DNA from: Acanthococcus lagerstroemiae
Taxonomy: Eukaryota > Arthropoda > Insecta > Hemiptera > Eriococcidae
Reading direction: 5' to 3'
Assembly (NCBI GenBank): GCA_031841125.1
Contig: CM063110.1
Span: forward strand, 37,959,214 to 38,023,213
DNA length: 64,000 bases
Part shown: positions 1 through 12,172 of the stretch, one piece after another
Position numbering within the stretch: position 1 is the first letter of the stretch
How the letters are laid out: each line of letters begins with the position of its first letter
The notes under the pieces: generated by a model
Database searches by the model: none
Told to the model about the DNA's origin: nothing
Seen by the model: only the letters and a program-made list of their open reading frames with translations
Program-made: the position numbers and the translations under genes

Positions 1-120
1 ATTCGATTTAGTAGTGTAATGCGATGCAGATAGTGCGTAGTGTTTTATCTGTAAAATGTCGTCTTTGAAATACGTGAAAAGTCAGAAGAATACACTCGAA
101 AAGGTGTACCTTTTTTACTG

Positions 121-1047
121 TACAATTATGAAAAGAAAGATAATCGCGGCACTTCTGCAAATTTACAGTTGTTGCGGAACGACCGTCACTGGTTTGCAGA
201 TGGTACATTCAAACATTGTCCAAGGGCTTTCCAACAAATTTTTACACTTCATTCTTTACGTAATGGTCGATGTGCACCCCTCATTTTTGGTTTGTTACCA
301 AATAAAACACGGGCTACTTATGATGAAGTTCTGGACACACTACTACGACTCAAACCAGATCTCAATCCGCAATCTATTATGACAGACTTCGAGCAAGGAT
401 CACTGAAGTCTTTTGATGCTCATTTTCCGAATACCTAACAACGCGGATGCCTTTTCCATTTCAACACCTGTATTTACCGAGAAATACAGGCGACCGGTTT
501 CAAAAAAAGGTATGACACTGATTCTGAGTTTGCACTAAAGAAGCGATTCCTGTCCGCATTGGCCTTTGTTCCTCCCGATGACGTGACGCGGACATTTGAA
601 TATTTGACGGAGACCATTCTGCATTTTCCTCCTGAAGTCAACCAAATAGTAGACTACTTTGAAGACCCATGGATTGGTCAATCGCGAAGAAGAACCCGAA
701 GGCCACCTCTGTACCCCATCAATTTATGGAACCAGTATGACGCGACCCTCGAAGATCTACGTCGTACCAATAATCATGTTGAGGGATGGCACAAAGGACT
801 TTACGCATTATGTACAAGATACCACCACTCTCTATGAGAGGTCATCGAAAACTTTCGTAGGGAACAAGGTTTAACCGAAATGATGGTCGAACAGGACTTG
901 GCTGGAGGCCCACCTCCAGCAAAACGGAGACGCGTCACTAGTGCTCAAGACAGTCTTGCATCCGTAGTCTTCCAGTATGAGGAGAAAGTGGAACGTGATG
1001 ATGTGGAGGGATACTTACGGGGCATTGCGCATAATCTAAAGTATTAG
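121..1047 (+). pseudogene. MULE (Mutator-like) transposase pseudogene, 5' end cut by window or decay
   Basis: One reading frame from about 121 to the TAG at 1045-1047 encodes a MULE-type DDE transposase. Early residues contain HWFADGTFK (first catalytic Asp context), followed by a PLIFGLLPNK-like block, then MTDFEQG (second catalytic region), GCLFHF and ALAFVPPDDV, all typical of the MULE transposase domain. The C-terminal part contains NNHVEGWHKG. The frame is interrupted twice: a TAA at 436-438 and a TGA at 835-837. The TGA falls where the related copy at 34 kb has Trp. There is no frameshift between the breaks, so this is a lightly decayed copy. It is followed by terminal repeats to 1300. 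The family resembles insect Phantom-type MULEs (inference). The left limit is uncertain because the element runs off or decays at the left edge. Confidence 0.82.
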
Positions 1048-1139
1048 ATAACTTGTAATAACATTTTCGTGAAATTGTATTTTTTAAACTTTTGATCAAT
1101 ATTAGAAATCTTTATACTGCTCCACCAATTTTTTCAAAT

Positions 1140-1300
1140 TAAATTTCTGAAAGTTTCGACCTACTTTTTATTCGAACTTTTTAAAATTTCGACCTATTTG
1201 TCATTCGACCATCTTGTATATTCGATCATTTTGTTTTCGACCAAATAGCTTCGACCTTTCAGCTTTCGACCAATAGGCTTTCGACCTTATTGTCGTGAAC
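1140..1300. repeat. Right terminal repeat of the MULE at the left edge, iterated TTCGACC motif
   Basis: About nine copies of TTCGACC or one-base variants occur every 14 to 17 bp, ending in the terminus ACCTTATTGTCGTGAAC at 1300. The same terminus and the same iterated word occur at both ends of the element at 33706-34436. That assigns this block to the transposase pseudogene just upstream. The left terminal repeat is outside the window. Confidence 0.75.
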
Positions 1301-1317
1301 ATTATAATACCCCAGAT

Positions 1318-1553
1318 TAAAAGGGTGGGTGCTCCTGTTTCTACAGCCCTTCCTAAAATTTTCTCGAATATCTCAGGCAGGACAAACGACGAGGTTTTCA
1401 GCAAAAACCAGCGCAAATGATTGACACCATTTTCGATCCCATTGGTGAAAGTGGGAGTGCTCCCGTTTCTACAGTCTCCCAAAAGTTTTCCCAAATATCT
1501 CAATAAAGGGGTAGGACAAATGACGGGGTTTTCAGCACAAACCAGCATAAATA
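1318..1553. repeat. Diverged tandem duplication, unit about 128 bp
   Basis: Two direct copies (about 1318-1420 and 1446-1553) share blocks such as TGCTCCTGTTTCTACAG/TGCTCCCGTTTCTACAG, a shared ATATCTCA word and GGTTTTCAGCA. The copies are clearly diverged, with small indels. No coding content is recognised. Confidence 0.6.
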
Positions 1554-3862
1554 GCGGAAACGCGAATGGTATATTTTTCAAGTCTATCGGGGTGAATGGG
1601 AGGGCCGAGGAAGTGCCCCTCGTGGAAGGCTGGTTACTTTACAAAATTTATCGAATGTTTTGAAGGAAGGCTGTAACGAACTGGAATGCTTGAACTTCAC
1701 TACATTTCTGAAGGGCGTTCGCGATGATGCAGAGATTTTTCGAGATTACGTTTCAAAGTTTTACTTTTTTATGTATGAAAATGGGGGGAAACGTTTCAAT
1801 TATCCAGAATAGCAGAACTCCTCGCTCGGTTCGGTCGCTATTGTGCAGTTATCATTTCGTTTCAAGAATGGAACGACAAAATTGTACCGCTAGGAATGGT
1901 AAAACTCTATCTCGGTGTTCTAATTTGCGTTTTCACGTGTTTCCAATTTCGAGCAGCATTGCCTTCTCGTAAGTTTTTCATTTATTTCGAAAGCTCTTGC
2001 TGGCGTTTTTCAGTCCTTCTGTGTGTTCGAAGACAACCATCCGTAAGATGTTATTGTAATTCAGTACGTATATTTAATCAGGAAGTGTATAATATTCGAT
2101 GCAAGATTTATAAAACTGTTGAGTGCCGACGAGATCTTGAAATGGAGTATCGTCATTTTACGAGCATTGTTGCCTGTATTACGTTTTACTCCATTATGAG
2201 AGCGAAATCATCAAACTTCTATATAGATATTATATCTTTATACTATAGAAACCGAAGTTCCCTATTCGTATATCTCGTTTATAAATCTCCAATTTTAGAT
2301 AGGCATTAACGCAAATGTGAAAGTGGAATTACACATAGTTACCAAAAAGTGTACGAGTTTTAAAATGTGTACCTAGTTACAGAAATAATACGCCGTCTGA
2401 TTACTTGTCTGTGATGATTTTCTTCACTCGTTCGTGAAACGAAACCGAGAACTATGAATCTGTCGATGAATCATTCATTTAAATGTTACCTGTGTCTGTG
2501 TTCCTGACTCATTTTCTCGTTCTATTTTCAATTATTCGTTGTATTATTCTATCACTTTCCCAGCTACAAGATAACCCGATTCCGATCGCTTTTCTTTTGT
2601 GCTTTTGTTGTATCCGAATTAGTCGAATGGTTTTTTCTTTCTTTCTGTGTTTTCTTTTCTTGCTTCCTCCTTGCTTTCCTCTCTCAATGACGAATATTCT
2701 GTTGGTTTGTCGCAGCCAGCAGAACCATTGTACCTCTCTGTGTATTTAAATGGAGCAGTGCAGTGTTACTTTTGAAAATGTGTCAGTTGTCAACTGGCCA
2801 ATACGACATTTTACGATGTAATTCACGTAATTAATGCGCACGTATCTATGTATTGTATCGACCTAATGGTACATTCACCGCGTCATTGTTTCACCGAAGA
2901 TTTTGACGAACGTGTCGATATTCAGCGCTTTCGACTTTTTTTAGAACTTTTCAATATCCTCTTTCGAAAGGTGATTCCTTTTCGTGCGAAAAACTGTGTG
3001 GAAGGGTGGATCCTAACAGAATCGGAGTCGGTCAAAATGTCCCACAACGACCCTTTGCCCCGTGTAAACTTCATTGGACTGGCTTGCCAATCCACAGGCA
3101 ATAAGTGTAACTTCTTTCCCAAACTCGCAGATAATGTCGGGCACACTTGTGAATAGAGGGTGTCTCTTGCGATGCCCCCTTCCGCCTGGTTAGTAGGCAA
3201 CCTACCCCAACAATATGTAGATATGTTTGCATACTCTTATTTTTGAAGGTGCTGAGTTATGATCAAATTTTGAAAAGTTTGCCATCTTTAAACCTTTTTT
3301 TTTTTTTTCTCATGGCTGGAGATAGACAGAAAAAATGGTACCAGTAGGTAATAGTAGAGGGCAGTTGTGGTAACCACAGAGAATAAAATGGTCGAAATTG
3401 GTTTGACAAGGTGTTCATAAAATCAGTTTTAGTACAAATTATATCAGAAAATGTTCACATTTTTTCAATTTTCCGTGAAACTTGCCCTCTTCAGCTACTG
3501 TTTTTATTTGCAATAGATTGTACATTAGATTTCCCATAAAAAAGGTCATCAGCAATTTTCTTGCATCTGGATTAGAACTGCTCAAAATGGAGTTAGAGAT
3601 ATCCCCGTTCAGAATTATTACTTTCACAGAGTTATATCGTTTATGGTGCTTATTCGTCTCCCTCCTTTCATCTACTTACCCAATATTTGAAATTGAGGCC
3701 CATGCAATGAGGAAGGGAGCTACCCTTTTCACAAGGAACAAGGCGTGGTTATGTAGTGCAGAGAGCCGGAAAAATCTTGACTTCCGAGTCTTAAATTTTG
3801 GCTTCCGAAACTGTTTTCTTGTTGGCAGAGAGGGACGCTTGTCTGCTTGCCTGCTACCGTTA
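1554..3862. other. Non-coding or unrecognised DNA
   Basis: No recognisable gene. Short open frames exist, including an overlapping pair on opposite strands at about 2848-3200, which is locally less AT-rich and could be a transposon scrap. None matches a family I can name. There is a poly-T tract near 3294. Confidence 0.5.
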
Positions 3863-4549
3863 AGCGCGTTCTAGACGGTCAATGATATTGACGTCAAGAA
3901 ATTGATATAAAGAATTTAAGAGGCAAAAATATTGACAGTAATGATGATTCTCTAGACGGTCAAAAATAACGAGTCAATAAATGTGCGAGCACCAGTAGTT
4001 ATCACTGTTATCACTATCTTCCGTAATTCAGTGTATTCAGTGTATTTCAGTTTTTCAGTCACAATTTGAGTTTTTATCCTTTTCTGGTGTTGTTTGAAAT
4101 TCCGTAGTGGGTTAAATCATTATCAATTCATTTGTGGGACAAACATGGACGATGAGGACATCGGAATTGCTGCTCTTGCTCTATACATCTACTGTGAACT
4201 CTCAAGAGACGAGAAAGAAAGGAAGTCGAAAAGGTCGGAGATGGTCTAGAGGGTGGCTAACGAGGAGGACTGTATACACGCACGAACATCTGTTGAATGA
4301 CCTTAGGATGACAGAACCAAAAGTCAGAGGAAGCAAATACCACACAACTGATAACACAGTGAACTTTCTTGATGGAAGCATCAATATTATCAAAATCGTT
4401 CTGATAATATTGATGCTCGCCACATGTATTGGCCTAGTTTCAATTTTTGATCATTTTGTACATTTTATTGACAGAAATTCTCTACATGGTCAATAATATT
4501 GTCACAAATGACATTCTTGATCAGTATTATTGACAGTCTAGAACGCGTT
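3863..4549 (+). mobile_element. PIF/Harbinger non-autonomous element with TTA target duplication
   Basis: Ends are inverted repeats: AGCGCGTTCTAGAC at the left and GTCTAGAACGCGTT at the right. Further inverted similarity inward includes repeated GGTCAATAATATTGAC-like words. The element is flanked on both sides by TTA (3860-3862 and 4550-4552), the 3-bp target duplication usual for PIF/Harbinger. It carries a remnant of the Harbinger transposase N-terminus. A perfect 16-bp hairpin lies at about 4378-4419. Confidence 0.82.
4145..4330 (+). pseudogene. Harbinger transposase N-terminal fragment, frameshifted
   Basis: The ATG at 4145 opens a frame starting MDDEDIGIAALAL, a typical Harbinger nuclease N-terminus. 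After about 30 codons the similarity shifts to another frame that reads RRWSRGWLTRR then HEHLLNDLRMTEP. This corresponds to the conserved block (R-R-x-W-x-R-x-W-L-x-R-R ... LL-x-E/D-L-R) of Harbinger proteins. The catalytic DDE part is absent, so the copy is internally deleted and dead. Confidence 0.7.
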
Positions 4550-4552
4550 TTA

Positions 4553-6201
4553 CATTGGTCTCCCGGTCTGGATTTTAAGTAACTGATCTGATTTACCTTA
4601 GCAAGTTGTCCTATTTCAGACAAGCTAATTATTGGCGTTTTTCATGAGTGTTGGTGGGAGAAGGAGGAGAGATCAAATTTTCAGTACAAAGAGATTCACG
4701 TCTGCATGAAAGCTTCTTGATGATTTGGTTCTAATAGGCTGAGGTGGGCAGTAGGTACTTCTGTATGCCATTTCAATGTGCAAACGATTGACCTATCAAA
4801 GCTATAACGTTTCGGGGAGAACTAATGGCGACGCAGTGGTAGTGGGTTAAATCACCGGAACTGTTTTCGAAAAACGTTTACACCCGTCAACACTCTGCTG
4901 TGTATGTGATCCGATTTCTTGCTGTTCACGCATAGGTGAACCATTCTTCTAACTTTGCATTCGGGTGTGTTGTCGATGTCGCGGTCGTCTCCAGCCAACT
5001 CGAACAGGATGAATGGGTACAGTGTCACGGTTCAACCGAACGTAATCCATATTTGGGTTTCAATTATGACGCAGCATGTATCGTCTGCGTGAGAGACGAT
5101 CGGAAAATAATGATCCGAGTAGTTGAAAATTTTACTTCCACGGAAAATTATTATTAAAAATTGATTTCCGCTACACTTTGCCTACCTATACTCCTTTCTG
5201 GAACTGAAAACACGTATCACACCTATGTGTACGTTTTCGTATAAAGGTCCCACTTTTGAGGTATTACTCGTAGTTTAAGAGACGTAGCGATTTTGGGATT
5301 CTTGAATGTTTGTGACAGAGTGAACCCTGCTCGTTGATTTCCAGTAGAAAATGTAATTTTGTACTTAATTTGAATAAAAACTATGATTTCGTAACGTTTC
5401 TTTAAAATAACAATTTTGCCACGAATCAATGAAAACTTAATTCACTTTTGAGGTATTTAGTTGGGACCACCAGGTAATACTAGATAGAGTGGGACCTTAT
5501 TAAGAAAACGTACACCTATACATACTTGTGTACATACATACATATATACTTTGTGTGCTCATTGCACACATAGCTGCTCATCGTACGCTGCTTTGTGAAT
5601 GTTACCCCCGTAAATTAACCGATAATTTTTCGAAGAAGTATCGAGTGTATTTTTCAGAACTGTTTACCTTTTGATGATGATAGAGAGCACTAACCAAAAC
5701 GATGATTTCATCATCGGGCACTGCGTGGGTAAAGGAATGTGAGACTGACAGACGCCGGTAAATATTTATGTGTGCGTTCGTACATTTTTCGCTGATTCCA
5801 GGACACCCCACTGAACTAGTGTGTTGGCTGTTCAGTCTGGGGTCGTGTCGTCAGTCTTACATGATCAGTTCAAATTTTCCACGTAAGATGTCATGTCTGG
5901 ACAGCAAAACGGTCTTGCATGAGCTGAACAAGTTTGATGGCGTGAGGCTTCATTTTCAATAAATCGTCCAACTTGGATTCAAGCTGACAACAAAAGCCTG
6001 TACGTGTGCTAGCTTGACTATTGTACTTGGTGGATTGCTGGCGAAGATAATACGGAGTTCAAAGTGGTATTTGTAGCGGGAAGTCTGATAGCTGGCACTA
6101 TTGTGGAGCTCAAAGCTCCGCTATTCCTGTAATGCTACTTCGAGGAATAAACAGACTCCTGCAAATCAATTGTTATCTTGACTGAGTGCCGAATTTTCTG
6201 A
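4553..6201. other. Non-coding or unrecognised DNA
   Basis: No gene recognised. It contains several short open frames without family resemblance and AT-rich tracts. Confidence 0.5.
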
Positions 6202-6880
6202 GGCTATTATCAGTTTGGTCGACTGCAAAGTGGTCGACTTACATACTGGTTGCATCAAAATGATCGACAGGACAAATTGGTCGACAGTACATATTGATCG
6301 ACGGTATGTAGGTATGAAAAATAAAAATCTCCGAGACTTGATCTTCATGTTCAAAAAATTTGAAGTTACGAAAACGTCACTATTTATTTGCAAGACGTGG
6401 CAACATCTTTAAAATTGTGTCAAAGTGTAGAAGAAATATTTTTGGTGAAAATCGTTAAAATGTACCAGAACGAACCAAAAAATGACAAAACGTATCACAA
6501 AAAGTACCAGATTCTACCAAGAATACTGAAAATGTGCCAGAACAAACCAGAACTGTTGAAATCACCAGCCATGTTCCAGAAAAGTTGGAATGTACCAGAT
6601 CTGGTACAAATGTATTAAATCAGGCAACTTTGACTCTACTGCATGTTCACTTTACTGCACGATCACTACTGTGGGCATCTGATAAATCATATGTTTCAGA
6701 CTGTGACAAATAGTAGCAAATACATTTTACAAGATCGAGAAATGATCGAAGGTGATAACTGATTATTGCCCCTAAAATCTTATCGACCAATTTGTCATGT
6801 CGATCACATTGCAGTCGATTATTTCGATGCGACCAGAATGTCAGTCGACCGCCTTGCAGTCGACCAAACTGACGAGAATT
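6202..6880. mobile_element. MULE-type MITE with iterated GGTCGA arms
   Basis: Both ends carry about 80 to 100 bp inverted arms made of GGTCGAC-like words every 14 to 17 bp; the outer core CAGTTTGGTCGACTGCAA is near-identical in inverted orientation. Candidate 9-bp target duplications ATTTTCTGA flank it (6193-6201 and 6881-6889), the length usual for Mutator-like elements. The interior (about 6420-6610) has a second iterated word, TACCAG. No coding capacity was seen. Confidence 0.75.
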
Positions 6881-6889
6881 ATTTTCTGA

Positions 6890-8550
6890 TAATGAATTAT
6901 TTAGTTTTGGATCTGAAAAGTAATTCTGTCAGTGGTAACTTGGAATGTATGTTTTGGAATTAAGTAGTTTTCCCCTAGTGTGTGTACCTTTATCACTCTG
7001 TCATCGCGAGAGTTTGGCTTGTAAGGTGTTCCCAGACAATTTCTGACCCAGGGGACAAGCCAAAAAATTGAAGTTTTTTTATCAACAATTTCAGTTAATT
7101 CTTTTATCTTAACCGTGACTACGAGGCTTCCCGTCTTGCTTGCTGTCGATTTGTCTGTCTGTCGCAGCTTGTGTCTGGTTAATTAATCGATTGATGAATA
7201 GATAGATGGAGTGATTGATTGACTGACTGATTGTTTATTTGCTTGCTTGCCTGTTTGACTGGCTATCTGACTGACTTGACTGATTTATTGATCGATTGAA
7301 TGATTGATCAATTGGTCGATCAACCTATCGAGTACCATTCATTTGTTTGTTTGTCATTATGTCTGCTGTGGAGTTTTCTCTCGTAGGTGGCATTGAAAAA
7401 AGAGACAGGAACTAGGTTTTCAGTACGTATAAGTATAGAGAAATAAAAAGGAGGAGATAGCTGGCCGAATGAATTTTGGATCCTGACATATTGCTGGCTG
7501 CCGAAGTACATAGACACCATCAGCTGTCTGATTTTCTGATCGACAGACTGGTTGACTGACTGATACTTTTTCCACCTCCCATTGGGAATTTTTCAGTATC
7601 CTCAAAGAAAGGTTTTATATGAGACCTATATGGAAACTAATAAAAAAACGCAAAAACGTAATTCTTGAGCCACATTTCTAAGTGTTTAGGTATGCACCAA
7701 AGACGAAAGAAAGATGAACATGATCAGAAGTGGTAAATCATGAGAACGAATTAGTCCTGGCCTACAACAACAGCTTTCAGTTTTGAGACGTTCACTGACT
7801 GTTTGTTTTATTATAGATAAAATACTAAATATTCCAATTTTAAAAAAAGTCGAATGAGATATTGTGAGAGATGCTTTTTCAGCACGCTACGAGTTCATTC
7901 TTTTCCCATAATTGGGTGATGAAACCCCCAGCGCAACAATATCCCTTATCAAATTGCAAAAAATTTTCTTTCCTACTATCGTAATCATTGCTAATGATAA
8001 AGCTTATTTTCAAATAATGCAGTAAGTGCAGTTTGCACAAAAAACGTGATTTTTCGCTTGCAAATCAGACATGAGAAGTCAATGTTTTCGCGCGGTATGA
8101 TAAAATCGTGCGAAAAAATCTTCGTGTTAATTTTTTCGCACGCTAACCTAAATTACTTTAATTCACGGTAACCTGTTCGTATGGTTGGTCATTTACGGTA
8201 ACTTATTGGTAATTTATTGGTCGGAGACTTAAATTTTTTTTTGTATTATTTAAAAAATTAATGTTTGATAGACGTACGAAAAGGCTTTTTCGCCCTTGTA
8301 TGAAAAATTGTATATTAGACACCAAGAGTCAAAAGTTAGTGTTTACATGCGAAGGAAGTCTGCAAATGGGCGTAATAGGTGAGCAATTCCCGAGTGATGT
8401 AAACTCACTTTTGGCTCTTGTTTTGTAAGATATTTTTTACATTACATGGTCAGGAAAGGAAATACTAAGTATTTTCTTCGTATTATTACAAATATTTGCC
8501 GATGAAAAAGATCATTTTCAAAACGCAATAAGTCCATTTGCTGCGTATTA
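6890..8550. other. Non-coding DNA with simple-sequence stretch
   Basis: No gene recognised. It includes the degenerate tetranucleotide tract listed separately at about 7120-7325. Confidence 0.5.
7120..7325. repeat. Degenerate tetranucleotide tract (GATT/TGAC/CTTG words)
   Basis: Runs of GATTGATTGACTGACTGATT, TTGCTTGCTTGCCTG and related words form a decayed tetranucleotide region. The complementary flavour (GACAGACAG, GGCAAGC) recurs at 58600-59290. Confidence 0.6.
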
Positions 8551-9040
8551 CAGAGTGGCCACTTGGTCATTTTCCCCATCTTAAGTCATAAGTCATTTAT
8601 GGTCACCCCCCTCCCCCCGAACATGGTCATTAAATCTGTTTTGGGAAAGTTTCTCCTTCAAATTCTACTGATCATGAACTGTCCCCCCCCTTTTATTTTG
8701 TGCTTCCGCTTCACAGTGGTATAAAACGAAATTCAATTTTCCGGCAAATTGCTGTGAAAACTTCCAACACAACACCATTGTTGTAGTATTTACGTTACAA
8801 TTAAGACAATTTTTACCTCTGTTTCAAATTGAAATAAAGGGTTATACTCTTTATTTATCTCCACTTATTTAAAAGTTCAAGTTTTTCGTGGCGAACGGAA
8901 TTGAAAATATGTATATGATTAATAGTGTGTTAAGAGAGAAGCATGAAAAAGAAGGAAAATATTGCAAATGGTCTCCAATTTTGAAAATTTTCTGGTCATT
9001 TCCCCATTATTTTGTCTGAAATTTCGAGTGGTCACCCTAG
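8551..9040. mobile_element. Possible MITE with GGTCATTTCCCC repeats
   Basis: The left end reads CAGAGTGGCCACTTGG and the right end reads CGAGTGGTCACCCTAG, which are inverted-similar. The interior repeats GGTCATTTTCCCCAT/GGTCATTTCCCCATT and GGTCA several times. Target duplications are ambiguous (TATTA before the left end; TATTA a few bases beyond the right end). No coding content. Confidence 0.45.
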
Positions 9041-10115
9041 TACATATTATAATTCCAAGACGCAAAAAATCCAGTTTCGGGAGTTTTCTTCAATTTATAT
9101 TTTCGTGAATATCTTCGCAATTAGTTGAGGTCGAATTGGAGGAAAGGAAAGCAAAATTTGTATCCGTAGACAGTTTTTTATACTTCCTGAACAGTGTAGA
9201 AGTATGGATTTATTGTGTTTTGGAAATTAGCTGTCGTGTGAGGAGCACGTGAATTAATATGCTAACTAAACTTATAAAATACTTTACTTATTACTTGATT
9301 TTTGTTATTACTTAAAACATTGATCAAGCAACCAATCTGAAGCGTCTTCAGCCAGTATTGTCAGATCCCTTTCATGAGAATTCTTGAGATTTGATTGTGT
9401 CACAGAAATAAATTCGTCGGAGCTTACACTTCTCTATGTCCAGTTTTTTTTTTTTTTTTTTTTTTTTTCAAAAACTCGTGAGGGATGGCAATACTGCTTT
9501 CGACCTACTTCAACACAGTTGATTGCTGATAATGAATTATAAACCACTAGGAATAATGTCGGAATTTCAAAATCAGCAACCATATTTTTGACCTTTCTTG
9601 AGTTATTAAAAAGTTTGCTTTAAAAGAAAAAAATCAAAGTGATAAAACGCTAGAGCTTTATAGAACAAATTATTTACCCGCATGCTGAATATACTAAAAG
9701 CTCCTTATACTTTAGCTTCATAAAAAAGAAAACGTTTGAATGCAGGTCAGAGAAAATTGAACGCTCTTGGTCTAGGCGATGCTATCATCAGCCCTAAAAT
9801 TAATAATACAACGGAAATTATTTAAATGAGATAAATGGCAAAATAATGGTGTCTTCACTAGCATTCGTGGTTCTATTTGCTCGGTTTGATGGACTATTTG
9901 ACTGATTCTGTGTTCCTCGACCCACAAATGTTAGCAAAGGCACCACCAAAGTGGGTAACAATAGAGCATTTATTCCCTCTGAATTTTCAAAAATGCATTA
10001 TTTTACCAAAAATAGTATTTACTGGAAACCTTGCCATCCTAGAAGTATCTTGCCTAACTTGAAAAAAGTTTGATCACACCCATCATGGTTCTAGGCTCGG
10101 GGTGTGTTGTATATA
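9041..10115. other. Non-coding DNA
   Basis: No gene recognised; AT-rich, with a poly-T run of more than 20 bases at about 9447. Confidence 0.5.
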
Positions 10116-11392
10116 CAGGGTGTCTGAGTTTCGGTTGCTAAGCGGGGAGGAATGAGTAGTACTTGAATAGACAAAGCAAAAGTGTTATTATCACCTTTTG
10201 CCTAATCACAAAATTGAAGGCGCCGCATCTTTGTAAAAATCGAAAAATTCACTAATTTTGACCTATTACAAAAATCACGAGTAATGATGTTGCCCAGTCT
10301 ACAATGATGCCATGGTACAGCACTCACTTAGAGTAACAAAACAAGTAATTACGATGTCAGGCCTGCTCTGAAAATTTAAGCAGGTAAATGGCATCCAAAA
10401 TTCAGAAATTTCTATTTTTTTTACAAAATTGTGCAAAAAGCCTACTTTCACTGAATCCCAACATGAATAACCAAAGGCCGGCGTACAGTTCTCATTATCA
10501 AAACTGGTAGCCTTGATTCAGATGAACAAAAAATCATACCACTATCTCCTTCCAGTTTTCAGAATTTAAAAAGTTAAGACGCGTTGAAGTATGTACTTTC
10601 AAATTTCAAAAAAACAGAAAATTTAACTCGCCCTGAAAATTAAACTGTTAGGGGGAATGCTATTTGGTTTCTAGGCTCCGCTCAAAAGTAAGTTTCCCGA
10701 AATTCGTAGGCAGAAACAAAAATTTGTATTCCAGTGCCTATTTTATGGTGGTTAGACAACTAGTTCAACAGATGGAGGAGTCTTCATGTAACGCCAGTCA
10801 TTCATTCAGGCATAACGACTATTAAAAGTTACAATAAATTAGAAGCGTTTGTTATTTTTCTTTTTTTTCTTTTTCTTCTTTGATCATAAGGTTCATTTTT
10901 CGATCATTTCAGAAGCTTCATGAACTTCAACGCGACATAACTTTTTAAATTCTAAAAACTGGAAGGAGATAGTGGTATGATTTTTTGTTCATCTGAATCA
11001 GGGCTACCAGTTTTGATAATGAGAAACGCCGGCCTTTGGTTATTCATGTTGGGGTTCAGTAAAAGTAGGCTTTTTGCACAATTTTGTAAAAAATTGAAAT
11101 TTCTGAATTTTGGATGCCATTTACCTGCTTAAATTTTCAGAGCAGGCCGGATATCGTAATAACTTGTTTTGTTACTCTAAGTGAGTGCTGTAACATGGCA
11201 TCATTGTAGACTGGGCAACATCATTACTCGTGATTTTTATAATGGGTCAAAATTGGTGAATTTTTCGATTTTTACAAAGATGCGGCGCCCTCAATTTTGT
11301 GATTAGGCAAAAGGTGATAATAATACTTTTGCTTTGTCTACTCAAGTGCTATTCATTCCTCCCCGCTTAGCAACCGAAACTCGGACACCCTG
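10116..11392. mobile_element. 1.28-kb foldback-type element with about 480-bp inverted arms
   Basis: The two arms (about 10116-10595 and 10917-11392) are inverted copies of each other with few differences. The outer end reads CAGGGTGTCTGAGTTTCGG at the left and its complement at the right. TATA flanks both sides (10112-10115 and 11393-11396), consistent with a TA or TATA target duplication. The roughly 320-bp centre is unique and has a pyrimidine-rich tract near 10860. No transposase-like frame was found. The superfamily is not assigned. Confidence 0.85.
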
Positions 11393-11462
11393 TATACCTC
11401 TCATTGTACGGTTAATTGTACCTAATTTCTTTCTGGCATGAAAGAATGTATGGGCAGTAATT

Positions 11463-12172
11463 GGTTTCCGCCCATTTTCCCGAATGGACATTCTCCTGAA
11501 AATGAGTAAGTATCCCGAATAAAATTAATAAATTTCTCAAATTACTTTTTCCCGAATACCTGTTGCTGAATTTTTAAATTCATGATGTTACTAAATTGCA
11601 TAATTTACGTTGCATTCGCTTGTTCGTATAAGTAATCTAATAAGAGCTATCTTCGTATTCAAGGGCGACGGTACGAATTCGAGTTTGCAGATCTAGTCAT
11701 TCCTTTTTAGGCGAAGCTTCTACTTTTTTTTTTTTTTTTTTGATCGAGACTGAGCTCCGGAATGCTTACCTCCGTGCCCTGTTACTTCAGGACTTCTTTG
11801 AAGAATGTGTACATAAATCGGGGTGGTGTTTCCTCATGAGCTAGGGGAATCGATTGCGCAGCCTTTGCTAGCATTGTTGAGTTTATGGCTGTCGTTTAGT
11901 GCGGCTTCATATATCTCGTATGTTCTAAATGAAAGGTGGGTAGCGATGAGTGACGGTTGCCCTACAATCTCTTGCGAGTCGGCCAGTAACATACGTCACT
12001 TTGAAGTAGTAGACCGCTACATCCAACAATTATTCTATTTCCATAGATTACAGGAAAAAGTCATTCGGGAAATTTGATTCGGGGGATATTTATTTTGGGG
12101 AAAAAGATATTCGAGGAATTTGTTTTCGGGAAAATGTCCATCCGAGAAAATGGCTTCGGGAAAATGTCCGGT
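11463..12172. mobile_element. MITE with iterated TTCGGGAAAATG arms
   Basis: The left arm (11463-11565) has CATTTTCCCGAA words and the right arm (12060-12172) has TTCGGGAAAATG words in inverted orientation, spaced about 14 to 16 bp. The arms are imperfect inverted repeats of about 100 bp. Target duplications are unclear (TAAT-like on both sides). This matches the architecture of the GGTCGA elements but uses a different word. An unrecognised open frame of 84 codons at about 11823 is internal. Confidence 0.6.

Noticed and set aside
2848..3200. Opposed open frames of about 100 codons on both strands
   Set aside because: Neither translation resembles a family I recognise, there are no splice signals, and the strands cannot both be coding.
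11823..12077. 84-codon frame
   Set aside because: It lies inside a MITE and runs into its terminal repeat; no family resemblance.
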